A stretch of DNA of 64,000 nucleotides from Nissolia schottii (Eukaryota > Streptophyta > Magnoliopsida > Fabales > Fabaceae): the NCBI GenBank assembly GCA_003254905.1, contig QANU01011901.1, positions 816,193-880,192 of the forward strand, given 5' to 3'. This document shows positions 1 to 13,900 of the stretch, piece by piece. The notes beneath the pieces are model-generated. The model was not told where the DNA came from, ran no database searches, and was given only the letters and a program-made list of their open reading frames with translations. Made by a program: the position numbers and the translations under genes. Each line of letters opens with the position of its first letter. The stretch's first letter is position 1.

Positions 1-1045
1 CTTGTGTTGCTTGTCCTCCTTAGGGTACAGAATGTTGTTGCTGGAATGGATATCATATAAACAAAAATAAATAAATAAATAGAAAAGAATAATGAACCCA
101 TAAAAGAGGGATTAATTTAATATCATCCCATATTTTAATCCATAGAAAGAACTGCAAGTGGTTGGAGTGGCAGTGAAAGTGAAAGCAAAGGAAAATGGGT
201 AGGGAGGGAGTTTCACTATTTCTCTATTGCTCGTGTTTTTGTAAGTTATTTTGCCTTGTTTGAGTTGTATTAATTATATGTATACATTTAGTATAACACA
301 ATATTTATTCACACTTTGACATAATCTTCCGTACCAAATGAGTACTCATAACATTTCTCTTTACCAAAATATTTTTATTGTCTATTTTATACTTTGTGCT
401 CGTGAACTAGCCAAATTCAATAAAAATCAATCAGGTATAAAGTGAATTGGGTTGAACTCATTATTCAAGATGCCGACTCATAATTTATTCATTATCAACT
501 AGATGAGATCTCAACAAGGTACAACATATTTATATGAGACATCATTTCTCAAAATATTGTTTATACTACATATGAACTTTTGACAAGTTTGTTGGTGCAT
601 GGCATCACTAGAAGTTATTGATGGTTTACAAGGAGGAAAAGCTTACGTAATTGAAGTTTTACGCGAGGTTTTAACTACAGGACTAACTACAGCATTGTTC
701 ATTTATTTGTTATGTCTCCTTGTGGAGTTATGGTTGACATTGAAAAATGAAAGCGAGGAATGGGATTCGTGTATCATATCGGTACAGTTTTATTTAGTAG
801 GGGCGAAATAGGCAGAGGGAAAACAGATATAAAAAATAGAGGAAGATTATTCAGACGAGGGAAAAATGGTTACTAGCTTGCCCCATATTTTCGCCTCTAA
901 GCAGGGGAAACCTGCGCTAAAATTGAGACAAATGCATGGCCTTTGAAATTACTCAAGGCGGGCCAAATGCACATCTCAAAGTGCTGAGGTTGCTTTAACC
1001 TTATTTTTTGGGAAGTGCCATTTTCACAATTGTTCATGGCCCGCC

Positions 1046-1076
<31 letters not shown>

Positions 1077-1470
1077 AACAGCATACAGTATAACAAACCA
1101 TCTGCAATCTATGATTGAATATTGAATATAACGTCAATCACATGCATGAACAGCCCCCACCACCCCAAACAAGAAGCATGCAAGAACCAACTGCTATGAA
1201 AAACAAATGCAAGAACTGTAATTTGTGAAGAGACTATACGAGCATGAGAGAATTAAATAGAAGCTTGCATCACTAGCAAAAATCAACCAAGTATTAAAAC
1301 ATCTCCCCAAACACAGCACGTACGTAAAGTTTAACGTGCGCAATCAAATCAACTTTTGAGTATCTCCAGAATAAAAAAAGTAACTAAGAAATTAAGAAAT
1401 TCAAGCCAGACATCTATAGCATAGCTTATTCTACATTACCCATATCACAATAGGCACAGTCTCTGCTTAA
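1..1470. other. Intergenic DNA, left edge
   Basis: I see no supportable gene here. The stretch is AT-rich and holds a homopolymer A run at about 1046-1074. A 70-codon open frame at 599-811 has one hydrophobic stretch but no family I recognise and no clear gene context, so I do not call it. The first 60 bases contain a short frame that vaguely resembles the end of a cyclophilin, but it is too short to call. Confidence 0.5.
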
Positions 1471-1562
1471 ATTGCATGATTGTTTCTGTGGAGCTGGTAA
1501 CTCATTCAATTTGTCATCTGCTCACGAGAATCTTAGCTGCTCCACGCATTTGTCAGTCCCAT

Positions 1563-2880
<1,318 letters not shown>

Positions 2881-4081
2881 CGAATTTGAGATAGGCCGAC
2901 ACCAACAAAAAACAATTATGTTAAATAATTTTTTGTACATTATAAGAAAATTATATTAGATAGTTTCGGAAAAAAAAATTATTTTTCAATTTATTTATTT
3001 ATAGTTAAAAATAATGAGAGTAACTGCAATTAATTTAATATAATATATTGTGTATATTAATATAAATTTATAAAATTAAAATGATGAATGATAAAATAAA
3101 AAATTAAAGTTGAATTGAGATATACAGTGATCTAATAACTAACAAAGAAAACTCAATTTAAAATGAGATTAATTCACATTTACATATAACATAAGAGTTT
3201 TTTTATTGTCATTTAAATCATATATTATTACGTAAATAAAGATAATTAAATATCTTACTCTTTACTTCAAAAAAATTTGGAGTTATAACACATAATTAAA
3301 TGATAAAATAAGTTCTTTTTATGTTGACCGTGCATAAATTTTTCTTTTAACATTTTAAAAAAAAAGTTTTTAAGCATTTAAAAGTTTTTAAGCATGGTGA
3401 AACTGTGAAAAGGAAAAGGTTATAATTTTTGTCTCAAAATTGTGCATAATACCTACTATACTCAAAATATTGTTTATAATTAATGTCAGCTTTCGAAATG
3501 ACACACTTAGAACTAGGGGGGGATAAACGCAATCACATACTGCATTTGAGAACCTTTTGCATAATGATTAAGGATTAATAATTTGTTGAAATGATGACTA
3601 AATTTCTTATAACATTACAAATGTTCACCTATCATACCTATCCAAGCAATTTAACATCAAGTTTTACATAGCACGACTGCACTACGCAATATAGAGAGAA
3701 ATTGAATAACCACGACTTAATTCATTATTGCTAAATGCCAAAAAGCATCAACTTCTTATATATTACTTGAGTAGTGTTATATGGTGTCTACACCATGGTG
3801 ACATTTTTGTATTACTTAAGAGCTGTCAAAATTAAGGTTCTCTCTAGTTTTTTAAGAAGATCACGTGTTATTAGTAAAAAAAGAAGCTTGCTTAGACTAG
3901 GGTAATAATTCAAAAGCCTCCTGACAAAGGAGTTCAGCTCCTTAAATGAGAACACTACAAACTCAAAAAGAAATCATCCCATGTTCATCATAAACATGTA
4001 CTAGCTAGTAACTGTCACAATTCATAAGACCAAAAAAAAAAGGTTATCAATCTCAAAAGCCAATCTTAAGGGGGCATCTGT
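2881..4081. other. Intergenic AT-rich DNA and 3' flank of OEP16-2
   Basis: No gene is supported here. The sequence is very AT-rich with short A and T runs. The right end (about 3900-4081) should include the 3' untranslated region of the minus-strand OEP16-2 gene. Confidence 0.5.
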
Positions 4082-6500
4082 CTAGAATATCCCTGTGAGA
4101 AGATTTGCAGCGGTTGAGATTGCAGCCCCAGTGATAGCACACTGCACAATCTGTTCATGAGATGAGTCTTCTGATGTGAGTGCAAGTGTTGCCCCAGTTA
4201 TTGCTCCGGCAACAGCACTATTTTTCTGCATCAATCAGAATCATAGTTAAACGTAATTTCTTTAGTAAAATCTTGCAACAGAACAAACGCCACTAGGCTG
4301 CTAAAGAAAATAGTTAGCAAGGAAGAAATATGTTCCATGAGAAAGGAGCAATTAGTAATTGCATGCTTAAGAATTAAGATGTACAAAAATTCCCTAATTA
4401 ATCCTCAGGCTAATAAGCATGTATTAATTGTTCACTGCACAAGAATGGAGGATTGCTGTTGTTCCATTTTATAGAAAAAAGTACTGATATTTGTTCTCAA
4501 AAAGTTGGAACTTAAGGGCCAACACACCCTTAAAAATTAGGTTGGGTCGAGGCAATGTGTTATGCACTTTTGTCCAATAAATCTCTTTTTTTGAGTGAGT
4601 CACAAAAAAATACGCTCAAACATCATTTCTTAAAAGAAAAAAAAAAAAAAAAGGCACAGCTACAAAATTGGGGTTTAAAAATTAAAGCATTACCCAGTCA
4701 TGAGCTCCACGTGCTTCCTTCAGCCCATATGTGACAGCCGAGTATAATCCTGCTGCCACTCCTACATTTTAGAAAAAAAAAATACTGTGAGGTATATTTG
4801 CATCCTCACAGGGACAATTTTCCTTAAAACGTGCAACACAGGCAATCATGATTCATGTAGATAACTCTAGTTCACGAGGCAGAAGAGAAAACCCCTTGTC
4901 CGATGGTAAGGGCCGGGGCTATATAAACACAGAACATGAGTCGACTTTGGATTGCAAGTTTGCCAAATGTAATGTGTTACAAAGCTAACAAAAATCAGTA
5001 ATAGTTAGCAAATTCACATATCATAGAAGCATATTGCGTCCTTTAGTTAGAGAATATATCATTACCCCATTGAAAGGACTCTTTCCCGGTATTCTTCACC
5101 TGAGGAAGGACCAAAAAAAAAGGACAAAAAAACCATAGAATCAGACAAAGGCTCACCGAGTTTAGAACAAAATACAGATTAACAATACAAGTTCACTTAT
5201 GGAACATTAATGCAATCACGCGAGCTTTGAAGTGAACTATAACATTCAAATTAAGTTTATAAACTCACCATGGCCTCAAGGGATTTGCCGTTGGTCTCTC
5301 CTGCATGCACAAAAGCAAAACAGAAACAAATATTACTGTTTTTCCATTGGTTCCCACCATAAATGGACATAATATTTTCTTCTTTTGTTTGAGTGTCAAT
5401 ATATTTATTTGTAACTCCACTTATATTCAGGAATTATATTTTCATAATCATAAAATCTCCCAACTGATTACATTGGGACATGTACCTCTGAGGCCAGGCA
5501 AGCGATGTTTCTTGGCGGCAGAAACTTCTGGAGGCAAACCGCCATTATTATCAAGCCCGGTACCTATATGAACCCATAACATGGACATCATCTAGTTCTC
5601 TTAGTAGTAGTAAACATCGATTAGTTTCCAATAATGGGTCAGCGCTCCAATGAAAATTAAGTCATTTAAATGGTGATTAACATACACATACAAGATGGAA
5701 AACCTCAATTAGCATTAAATTCAAACATATATAACCGGTTCCATCAGCATTTAAAATGATGAAGATTACAAAATTAATCCAAACAAAGAAGTGGAGGGTA
5801 CATAGACATTGCACCTTCAATAGCTGTGAAATAGGCCTCACGGGACACTGCTTGAACCGCTCCTATCTAGAAGAAAAGAGGTTGTTATTGGTAAGTGACA
5901 CCCAAATACATATTTATACTAATTTGACATGAAAAGTTGCTCCATCTGTCATTGGATGAGATCTTTGTGTGCCTCTTTGAGATCCCATCCTGAATGACGA
6001 GGTGAGATGTGAGATATCTCACGTCAAAAGAGTACATATTGCATGATGATATGAATAGATTTATGCTCCACATAATATATATACTATTATACACACACGT
6101 ATATATATATACTCACACCATTAATTATTCTTGGAAAAAGAAAAAGTAACGGAAAGAGGAAAGAGAACAATGAATAATACATATGAGATGAGAAGCATAA
6201 ATTCATTTACCCGAACATTCTGAGTACATGTCACATACCATGTCTATGTAACTAGTATGTTAAAAACAAACATTTCCCGGAAGAAAATGAAGAAAGACGT
6301 GCATGATGAGCTGTAAAGGCCATCAGAATGAAGAGTGAAGAGAGGGAACATCGAAATTGAAATACCCCGGCAGCTTTGACGAAGGACTCAGCAATACGGT
6401 TGAGAAGAGGGTGGCCAAGGTCGAGGAGTCCCCCTTTGTTGAAGGTACTAAGCTCATCAAGGACCGAACGGGTCTCCAAATTGCTGCTACTACTATTCAT
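4082..6500 (-). CDS. OEP16-2: Outer envelope pore protein 16-2 (OEP16-2 / OEP16-S), chloroplastic
   Basis: Seven exons join in one frame (543 nt, 180 residues): 6366-6500, 5815-5866, 5486-5563, 5269-5300, 5066-5099, 4694-4761 and 4082-4225. All introns are GT-AG. The protein has the OEP16-2 hallmarks: the N-terminal LLDLGHPLLNRIAESFVKAAG, then AVQAVSREAYF, a polar loop (GGLPPEVSAAKKHRLPGLRG) that marks the seed-type isoform, and glycine-rich helices ending in AAISTAANLLTGIF. The family belongs to the Tim17/Tim22/OEP16 fold and forms an amino-acid-permeable channel in the outer plastid envelope; the OEP16-2 form is known as seed- and pollen-expressed. Length matches the Arabidopsis protein as I remember it. 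The start is the only ATG giving the family N-terminus. Three CACGTG boxes lie 120-180 bases upstream. Intron 1 carries a small inverted-repeat element. Confidence 0.95.
6045..6216. mobile_element. MITE-like inverted-repeat element in OEP16-2 intron 1
   Basis: The segment begins with ttatgctccacataat and ends with the inverse (agcataaattcattta), with a core containing attattcttggaaaaag. A second copy with the same ends and core lies at about 21974-22109. The short length, inverted ends and two copies suggest a miniature inverted-repeat transposon. The borders are approximate and I could not assign a superfamily or a clean target duplication. Confidence 0.5.
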
Positions 6501-6614
6501 CTTTTGTCTTGCTTAATCAACCAACAAAATACTACCCAAAGCACCCAAACAAAAGAAGAAGAAGAAAAGTAGTTGGTAAGTACTAAAGTGAGACAGAAGA
6601 GGAAGAGGGGAGAA

Positions 6615-6685
6615 AGATCACGTGACATGGGAATGGAGAAGGAGTGTATTGGAGAACACGTGTTTGTACGACCCCACACGTGGAT
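6615..6685. promoter_or_regulatory. Cluster of three G-box/ABRE motifs upstream of OEP16-2
   Basis: CACGTG occurs at 6619-6624, 6657-6662 (within ACACGTGT) and 6677-6682 (within ACACGTGG), about 120-180 bases upstream of the OEP16-2 ATG at 6500. CACGTG with ACGTG(G/T) flanks is the core of ABA-responsive and bZIP-bound seed promoters. The cluster agrees with the seed and ABA control reported for OEP16-2 orthologues. A further tACGTGt lies near 6748. Confidence 0.7.
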
Positions 6686-6785
6686 GCTCCTAGAGTATAG
6701 AACTGCCGCACTTGGTGGCAAACTATTTGCAACAGAATTAATTAATACGTGTCTTGCACTCGTGACTTGTGTTGAGATTTCTTAG

Positions 6786-7640
6786 CTATATTATTTACAC
6801 TAACCTTTCTTGGGTAATATCACACGTCAATCCTTCATTTGTTACACCATAGTACTGTCATGTTCATAAAAATACTCGGCTTAATTTACAAGTGCCTTTT
6901 TTATTTGAATTTACAAGTTTTATTATGCCAAATATTAACCCATAATGAGTTTTATCATGCCAAATTCAGCAATAAAATAAGGCTATGTATCCAAAGCACT
7001 GATACATGATCACATGGAGTAACAATTGCTACTTTCTTTTAATCATTGGTCTCGGATACAAATTATAGATGGTACTTAAAAAGTCATTTCAAATGCTCGA
7101 ACAAAACATTTGTGGTTTCAACATAAAGGAATGATGGACTAGTCCGCCGCGACACCTATGACCGTGGCGTCATCTTACGCAGGGATTGACGCAAGACCAT
7201 AGTACTGTGGGCCATTGAACCAAACGGAAGGGTGAAAGGGGGGAGGGGGTAAGCAAAAAATAAATAACTTGAAAAGACGGAATTTGTTCATTTGGTACCG
7301 ACCCCTAACGAAGAACTGCTTGAGATGTCCATTGCATACGTAACAAGTCCAATAGATTTACAACGGATGAAGATTCCCTACTAGTGAAAAATTGGCCCTA
7401 GAAACTCGCTGCACATATACCCCTAACATCACATCCACCACCCAAAAAGAAAAAGGACAAAAACACAAGAAAAACCTATGTAGGGCAGATATTAGCGCCC
7501 TGTATCACCAAGTTCAGCTAACTCTGAAAAGGGGAACAAATAACATGATCACCCCGCACCCGCACCCCGGATCCTCTGGAGGAACTATCAAAGTATGAGC
7601 TGGACGGGCAAAAATTGAAAGAGAAAAAATAAAACAAAAC
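6786..7640. other. Intergenic DNA between OEP16-2 and PP4R3
   Basis: No gene is supported here. The right part (about 7600-7925) should hold the 3' untranslated region of PP4R3. Short open frames on both strands show no family resemblance. Confidence 0.5.
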
Positions 7641-7925
7641 AGAAGATTATTACTAAGGAGCGTTATACAAAAGCAACAATTACTAAGCTCGAAGCCCGAA
7701 ATAGCAGACTGAAGGATGGTAGCAGATCCTCCCACGTTGCTGTATTAATGTCTTCCTGCCTTAGTGGCACTGTATAGTACTTCCACATGTCCTCGATGGA
7801 ACGCATAATCAGAGAATTTACCCCCTTGTAGGTAAAAATTCCTTTTTTTCTCAAAGCTATCGCTTTGGCAATCAGTAACCACCTAGTCACCAGCAATCTG
7901 CCTTCCTGCATATGATTCTAAAAGC

Positions 7926-10900
7926 TTAGGATCCATTTACGGCCATCTCTGGCGACGACTTTGGCGGAACCAATGGACGTTCCTCTCCACCCAACTGCAT
8001 GTTATCTGAAGTTCCATGCAAGCAATCAGAAAAGCTTTTAGAGGCTGCAGTTTCTTTTTCTACATGGTTATCTTCAGCCGCTTTGTCGCTATTGTCACAG
8101 CTACTTGTTGAAACATTTGGCCCTTCTCCCTGATTGTCTTCACTTGAACTAATCCTCCCTTCAACCGTTCGAGCACCTGTAGGACTGTTTGTTGCAGTTT
8201 TATTATTACCTGGTAGCACAGCTTGGCTCAAGGTTGAACACAGGGCAGCAAAGACGCCATCTTTAGATTTTGAATTCTTAAATAACTTCTGCTTCTTCGA
8301 AAGTTCGGGCTCCTTATCCTTTGAAGGCAAATTCCTTTTCAGCCGGAGAAACTCCATAGCCCCTTCATCCTCTTCAGAAGCTTCTTTCTGCTTCTTTGGT
8401 GGTGGCCTGTAATCTTCATCATCCTCATCATCATCATAGTCAACCAGTCCACCTGACCTTGGACTGAAAATCAAAATGAACAAATTACATTACAGCTTAT
8501 CTACTTCCTGTTGAACTATGAAAAATTAAAAATAAACATCAGTTTACCTTGACTGTGGATAGCTTGCAGCAACTCCATTGGCTAAAATAGGTTGATGCTG
8601 CACTTTATGATTACGCGAAATGGACGGAGAGGCTGCATCCTCCTCATCACTAATCCCATCACCAAAAGTAATGAGACTCCAGACTAGTTGTATAAAACCC
8701 ACTACAATAATTACGAGAAGATACGTACCTGTCCTCATTAAAGTAGTGTTCCTCTTCTTTCTCCAGAGCACGCTCATCCATTCTTCTTCGCAAGTCCACT
8801 ACATTAGGAGCATCTTTTATCCCATCATTATCCATACACTGCAAGCAAGCATGTGTAACTCAAATGTGCTTAGCCCAGAAGTCAAGTGGGTAAAATTTAA
8901 GAAGATAAAAATACCTGCTCATATTTTACTTTCAGCGAGCGAATGGAAACCAAATACTCAAATTTCACCAGCTGGTCCCAGAAAGAATCAACTACATATT
9001 TCAGCAATAATGTCATACCCTCCTCCTGCACAATACAACATTATCAGTGCAAAATTACTTGCAGCATTTAGTATTGACAATGTACACATTAAGGGTTGGC
9101 ACCTTCCGAATATACTCAAAAAGTTCCAGAACTGCAGAATTGAGCAGATTGTAGCGATTGCCATTAGCAACAAAGGCATCTATAATCGGTTTGAGAACAT
9201 TGTTCCTAACAAAATAGTTTAACAGATGCTCATCCTGCAGGTCAACACTCCAATTTGTTAGATGTATAAGATGTCAAGAGAAATCCATCGGAAATCTACA
9301 GGAAACAACAACTGCATTGGGATAGTAAATACAGACAGAGAATCACGGTTAAGGTGAGGAAGGTCAATGAAATGAAACTTCAGATCTTCTTCAATCTAGA
9401 ATGCCTAACAACACAGGAATATTTACCTCTAACTTTAAAATAAAGACAAGACAATGACTGCAGAATGAATTTTGAAAGCTACATGCCCAGATAAAACACA
9501 CACAGACACACACACTAGTTTTCCATTAAAAAATGAACATCCAGAAATCATTTGAGGCTTCTTTTTATCCAAGTTCAAGTTTTGAATAATTTTAGAAAGG
9601 TAATGTTGGTCTCACGTCACTAGTTTCAATTTGACTAATATTACACCAAAACTTCAGTACAGCATTTTTGGCCGTGGAAGGTGTTAATGACACACATAAA
9701 TAAAGCTGAATGACTCCTATTAATATCACAAGCCCATTGGTGGATGCAAAAAAATGTGCTAAATAAGTATATATGCACAAGCACAATGTGCGCTATCATT
9801 CTGCCGAAAGCCATAATTACAAGTGCCCCTCCCCCAACACACTCCAAAAAGAAGTTATAACTAGTGTAGTAACATTCTTGTCTTCTCATACCCTATTTGC
9901 ATTTTGTTCACAATTTATTACAAAATTCAATATATGTATAATTATGTTAGAAACTGACCGGGCGGTCGCGGTCCTGGCGGTGGACAATAGTACGAACAAA
10001 CCGGACAGCACCAACAACTAAGTATCTTTCTCTTCTCTGTGTCAGTACCAAAATTTTTTCGATCACATTATTAACAAGAAAGTTGCACCTGCAAAGAGAG
10101 ATCCATGATCAGAATTTTCAAGATTCACACCAAAAAGTCAATTCCGATTACAGCAGGGCAACAAGAGAATACTTTATCCTATATGGGTGATGTAGGACAC
10201 AAAAGCATAGTAATTCACATATGTTTGATAGTATCTCCGGTTTTGTACTCTGACACTGAACTCTTCTTCCAGGACCTATTGATTTACCACTTGCATCAGC
10301 AATATTTTCTGAAGGACATGATGCTGTTATAACTTCGACCAGTTGACCCAAATGCTTCTCAAAGAAAATATCAATAATAGTCTCCCTCTGCCAAATAGCA
10401 CTAAAACAATCAATAAAATGAAGTCCAGGAAAACATATCCTATAAACCTAGAAAAAGCCCTCCATCTTACATGAAACTTTAACTGACAAGTTATTCCAAC
10501 AATTCAGCAGATATATTATAAAACACAACTCAACATTCAAAACTTACACCTGCACAAACAAATTTAGACATGTTGACTTCAAAAACAGTAAGAAAAAGGC
10601 ATTGATCTCACATTTAATTGTAACTGACATGCTATTCCAACAATTAGTAAATATACCATAAAACAGAATTCGTGATTCAAAATCTAGACCGGTAAAAACA
10701 AACTCAACTGCAAATCTCCAGATGCAAAGATACCACAAAGTGAAAATTCGATGCCCAGGAGGGTTCACTAAACAAAGAACACAAGAAGACAAAAGATAGC
10801 AACTCAAATGTAGATAAACTACATTACCAACTGAAATGATCAAATATTAACAATAAGTAGCAAAGAGAATTACAATTTAAAACTAACGACAGCTATGGTA

Positions 10901-13900
10901 AAATGCATGTACCAAGGGGAATTGAAAAAAAGGTTCACATCAGGACAATGAAAGTCAACAAACTGTCAATCCAAGATAAGGTTTCTATTGCAAGAAGAAA
11001 TTAAAAAATACAATATATATATATATATATTTGTCAAGAAGAGTTATGGTCATATATACAAAGCAGTTACAAATAAGGTTAAAAATTTGAAAGGCTAAAG
11101 AAAATAGCAGAAACAGGAACCTGTGGGCCAGACAATGTGCATGAATCCAATAAACTGCGAAGAATCTCAAGAAACTGGCAATGCATGTTCTCTCCAAAAT
11201 CTGTTATCATTCCTTTAACCTGTATATGATAGCATGTCTAATAAATGCCTGAGACATGCCTTCCAAAAAACATAACTACTTACAAGATACATAAAAGATC
11301 AATGGATAAATGTTACAACAGATGCCAAAGAGACAAGATTTATAAACGAATACCACAGAACAGAATTATCCTTATTGATTTTTAGTGTTCGGTAAACAGT
11401 GTTTCACTTTTACTGAATTGCAATAACAATAATCAGTTCAAGGGATAATTTCAGAAGTTATGAAGCTTGGCTTCATAAACTTCCATTCTCCTTCTAACCC
11501 TATTTCCCCACCTTCTAAGGTTCCTTAAAACCAGTCTCACCCGATATTCACTTTTTGCAGAAGTCATTAACAGTTCACACTTCACACCCACGAAACAGTC
11601 CATTGTTCCAACTTTCAACTTCTTACTTTTCACTCTGAAATCAACCATTACCAGAAACCCTAGTATTCACTGCTTACAATCACACATTAGTTTTACTACC
11701 ACAGGCTACACATCCAAACCACATGTTCATCCTACAACAGTTTGTACATTGTAGCATTCAGTCTAGCACACATTTATACTCCAAGACGAGCAAAATGTCC
11801 ACCAAGCAACACACTTGACATTAGAAGAGAGGGAGCATATCATACATATGTTCACCTACAAGGTTATATGGTTTTGGGTAATGTTCTCTGGATGCATGTC
11901 ATCTACAAAGAAAATGCTACCTCATTTGCATACAAAACATACCAGAAGTCCTAGAAGTGTTATGCCTTCCTGCCGAACAACATAGGACCGCAGAAGATTA
12001 GGATCCTGATTCAAGAAGAGAATGAGGATATCTGTTCTGCAACCATCACAATGAATTCGTATTAGAAATTAATCATAAGTAATGTAAAAAACAGAACAGT
12101 CAAAACTCAATTCTATGTACATCAAAGTGACAAAAGTGGACCAATACCCAGTTAGCACAAGCTTCTTGTCTTGACTTCGCAAAACATCGGTGATAACATC
12201 AAAGATACCTTCATTCATTAGATCCCTAAAAACATGCAGAATTAAAAATTAAGAACCAACAGGATTCAAAAAGACCCCAAAAACTAGAAAAAGCATCAAT
12301 AAAAATGGCAAATTACATTGACCTCCCCAGATGTCCGTCAAAAATACACTTAACCCCTCCAAGATTTTAAAATTACACACAACTCCCTTAATTGTTTAAA
12401 AGTCATTCCAAAGACACCCTTAAAAATTAGAAAGGCATACTAAATGACTTTTATGCCACTCCCTTAGTTTTTCTCCATTGCTATTTCACTATGACTCCCC
12501 TAATCACCACTTCATCACCTCCAGTCTTTAAAAGTTCATCCTCTCCTCAATTCCAGCTCACGTTTTGCATGATTGCTAACCCTAGCCAACAATTCTCTAA
12601 TTGCTGTGCCACTCACAGCAAGTCATGTGGTTATACATTGACATAAACCCCGAAACAGAACTTCATGGGCAATATAGAACGCATAACCAGCTCCAAAAAA
12701 ACCAATCCAGTAGCAACATCACCTAATTCTATTGAGCCAAAACTGAAATTGACACCCCAATCCTCAAATACAGGCCAAAAAACACAATCAGCACCGAAAG
12801 GATAGACCCAAGTACTTAGAAAACCAGTCCTCTGCATCAGTTTTCAGATTGGATATTCTTTTTCTTCTTCCTAATCCTCCATGCCGCTGCCACCGCTACT
12901 GATCTACGAAACCCGGTCTCCTCTTTCCACTGCTGGTCTCACCCCCAACTGCGCAGACAGCCACTGATCAAGTTCCCAGCAGCACCTAGATCCCCTCAAG
13001 CTTGAGTTTAGGGGCAACCAGAGGAAAGGAAATAGTTTTACAGAAGAAAATACAAGATTAGGGAAGATGGGTGTTAGCAGCACCATTGAGGAAAGGGAAA
13101 GATGGGAAAGTGGAGATGATGAGGTTTTCAGGTTTTTCTTAAGGGTAGTTAGGGAATTTTCATAAATTATTTGGAGGTATGGGAGGCACGTGTGTAATTT
13201 TAAAATTTAGGAGGTGAAGTGTATTCTCGATGGACCTCATGGGAGTTCAATGTAATTTGCTTAGACATCAATGCCACACGTCAAAAGAGTATAAGATTGG
13301 CAATGGCAAATTATTATAGAGATATTTCCAGTAAGGCTTAATTGAAAAGCTCTAATTAGGTCCATGATCAAAATATCCCAATTAATTTTATGAGAGATTA
13401 AGGAAAACTGGTTTCCACTGAAAACTACCCATTACCCCCAAAATAAGTGGAGCAAAATGAAGTAGCTCCAGTTATTGATATGCTTAAGCAAATCACTTGT
13501 TAAAAGGGTAAACAAAAGCAACCTTGAGCGGCACTTAGCCAAAACATTTGAACAATCATAGCTGATTTTCAATTAATAAAGAAACCATGCAGCAGAACCG
13601 GTTGTGTTAAGATGTAGCACCCCAAATGTAACGTACCTAAAAAGCCGAAGCTGCTGGACCATCTGTAAGCTCTTGCTTAAACTACAAAACTCATGCAAGA
13701 AATAGACCTGTTCATCCCATAGAAGAGGCAAATTATATTTAAATTGAGAATGAGCAGGAAGATAGTGAGCATATAGTTTAAGCCCATAACAATTCAAGTA
13801 GGATAAATCCACACAAAAGGAACCATATGACGTGCATATACATCTGTGTGTGTGTGTGTGTTATAATAAGCTACATTTCCAGATGAAGCAAATTCATATT

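Noticed and set aside
1..60. Short frame reading VQNVVAGMDII, like part of a cyclophilin C-terminus
   Set aside because: Only eleven residues before a stop, with no further family motif in view. It could be chance or an exon cut by the window edge.
599..811. 70-residue open frame with a hydrophobic segment
   Set aside because: No recognisable family, no splice partners and no promoter context. Such frames are expected by chance in AT-rich DNA.
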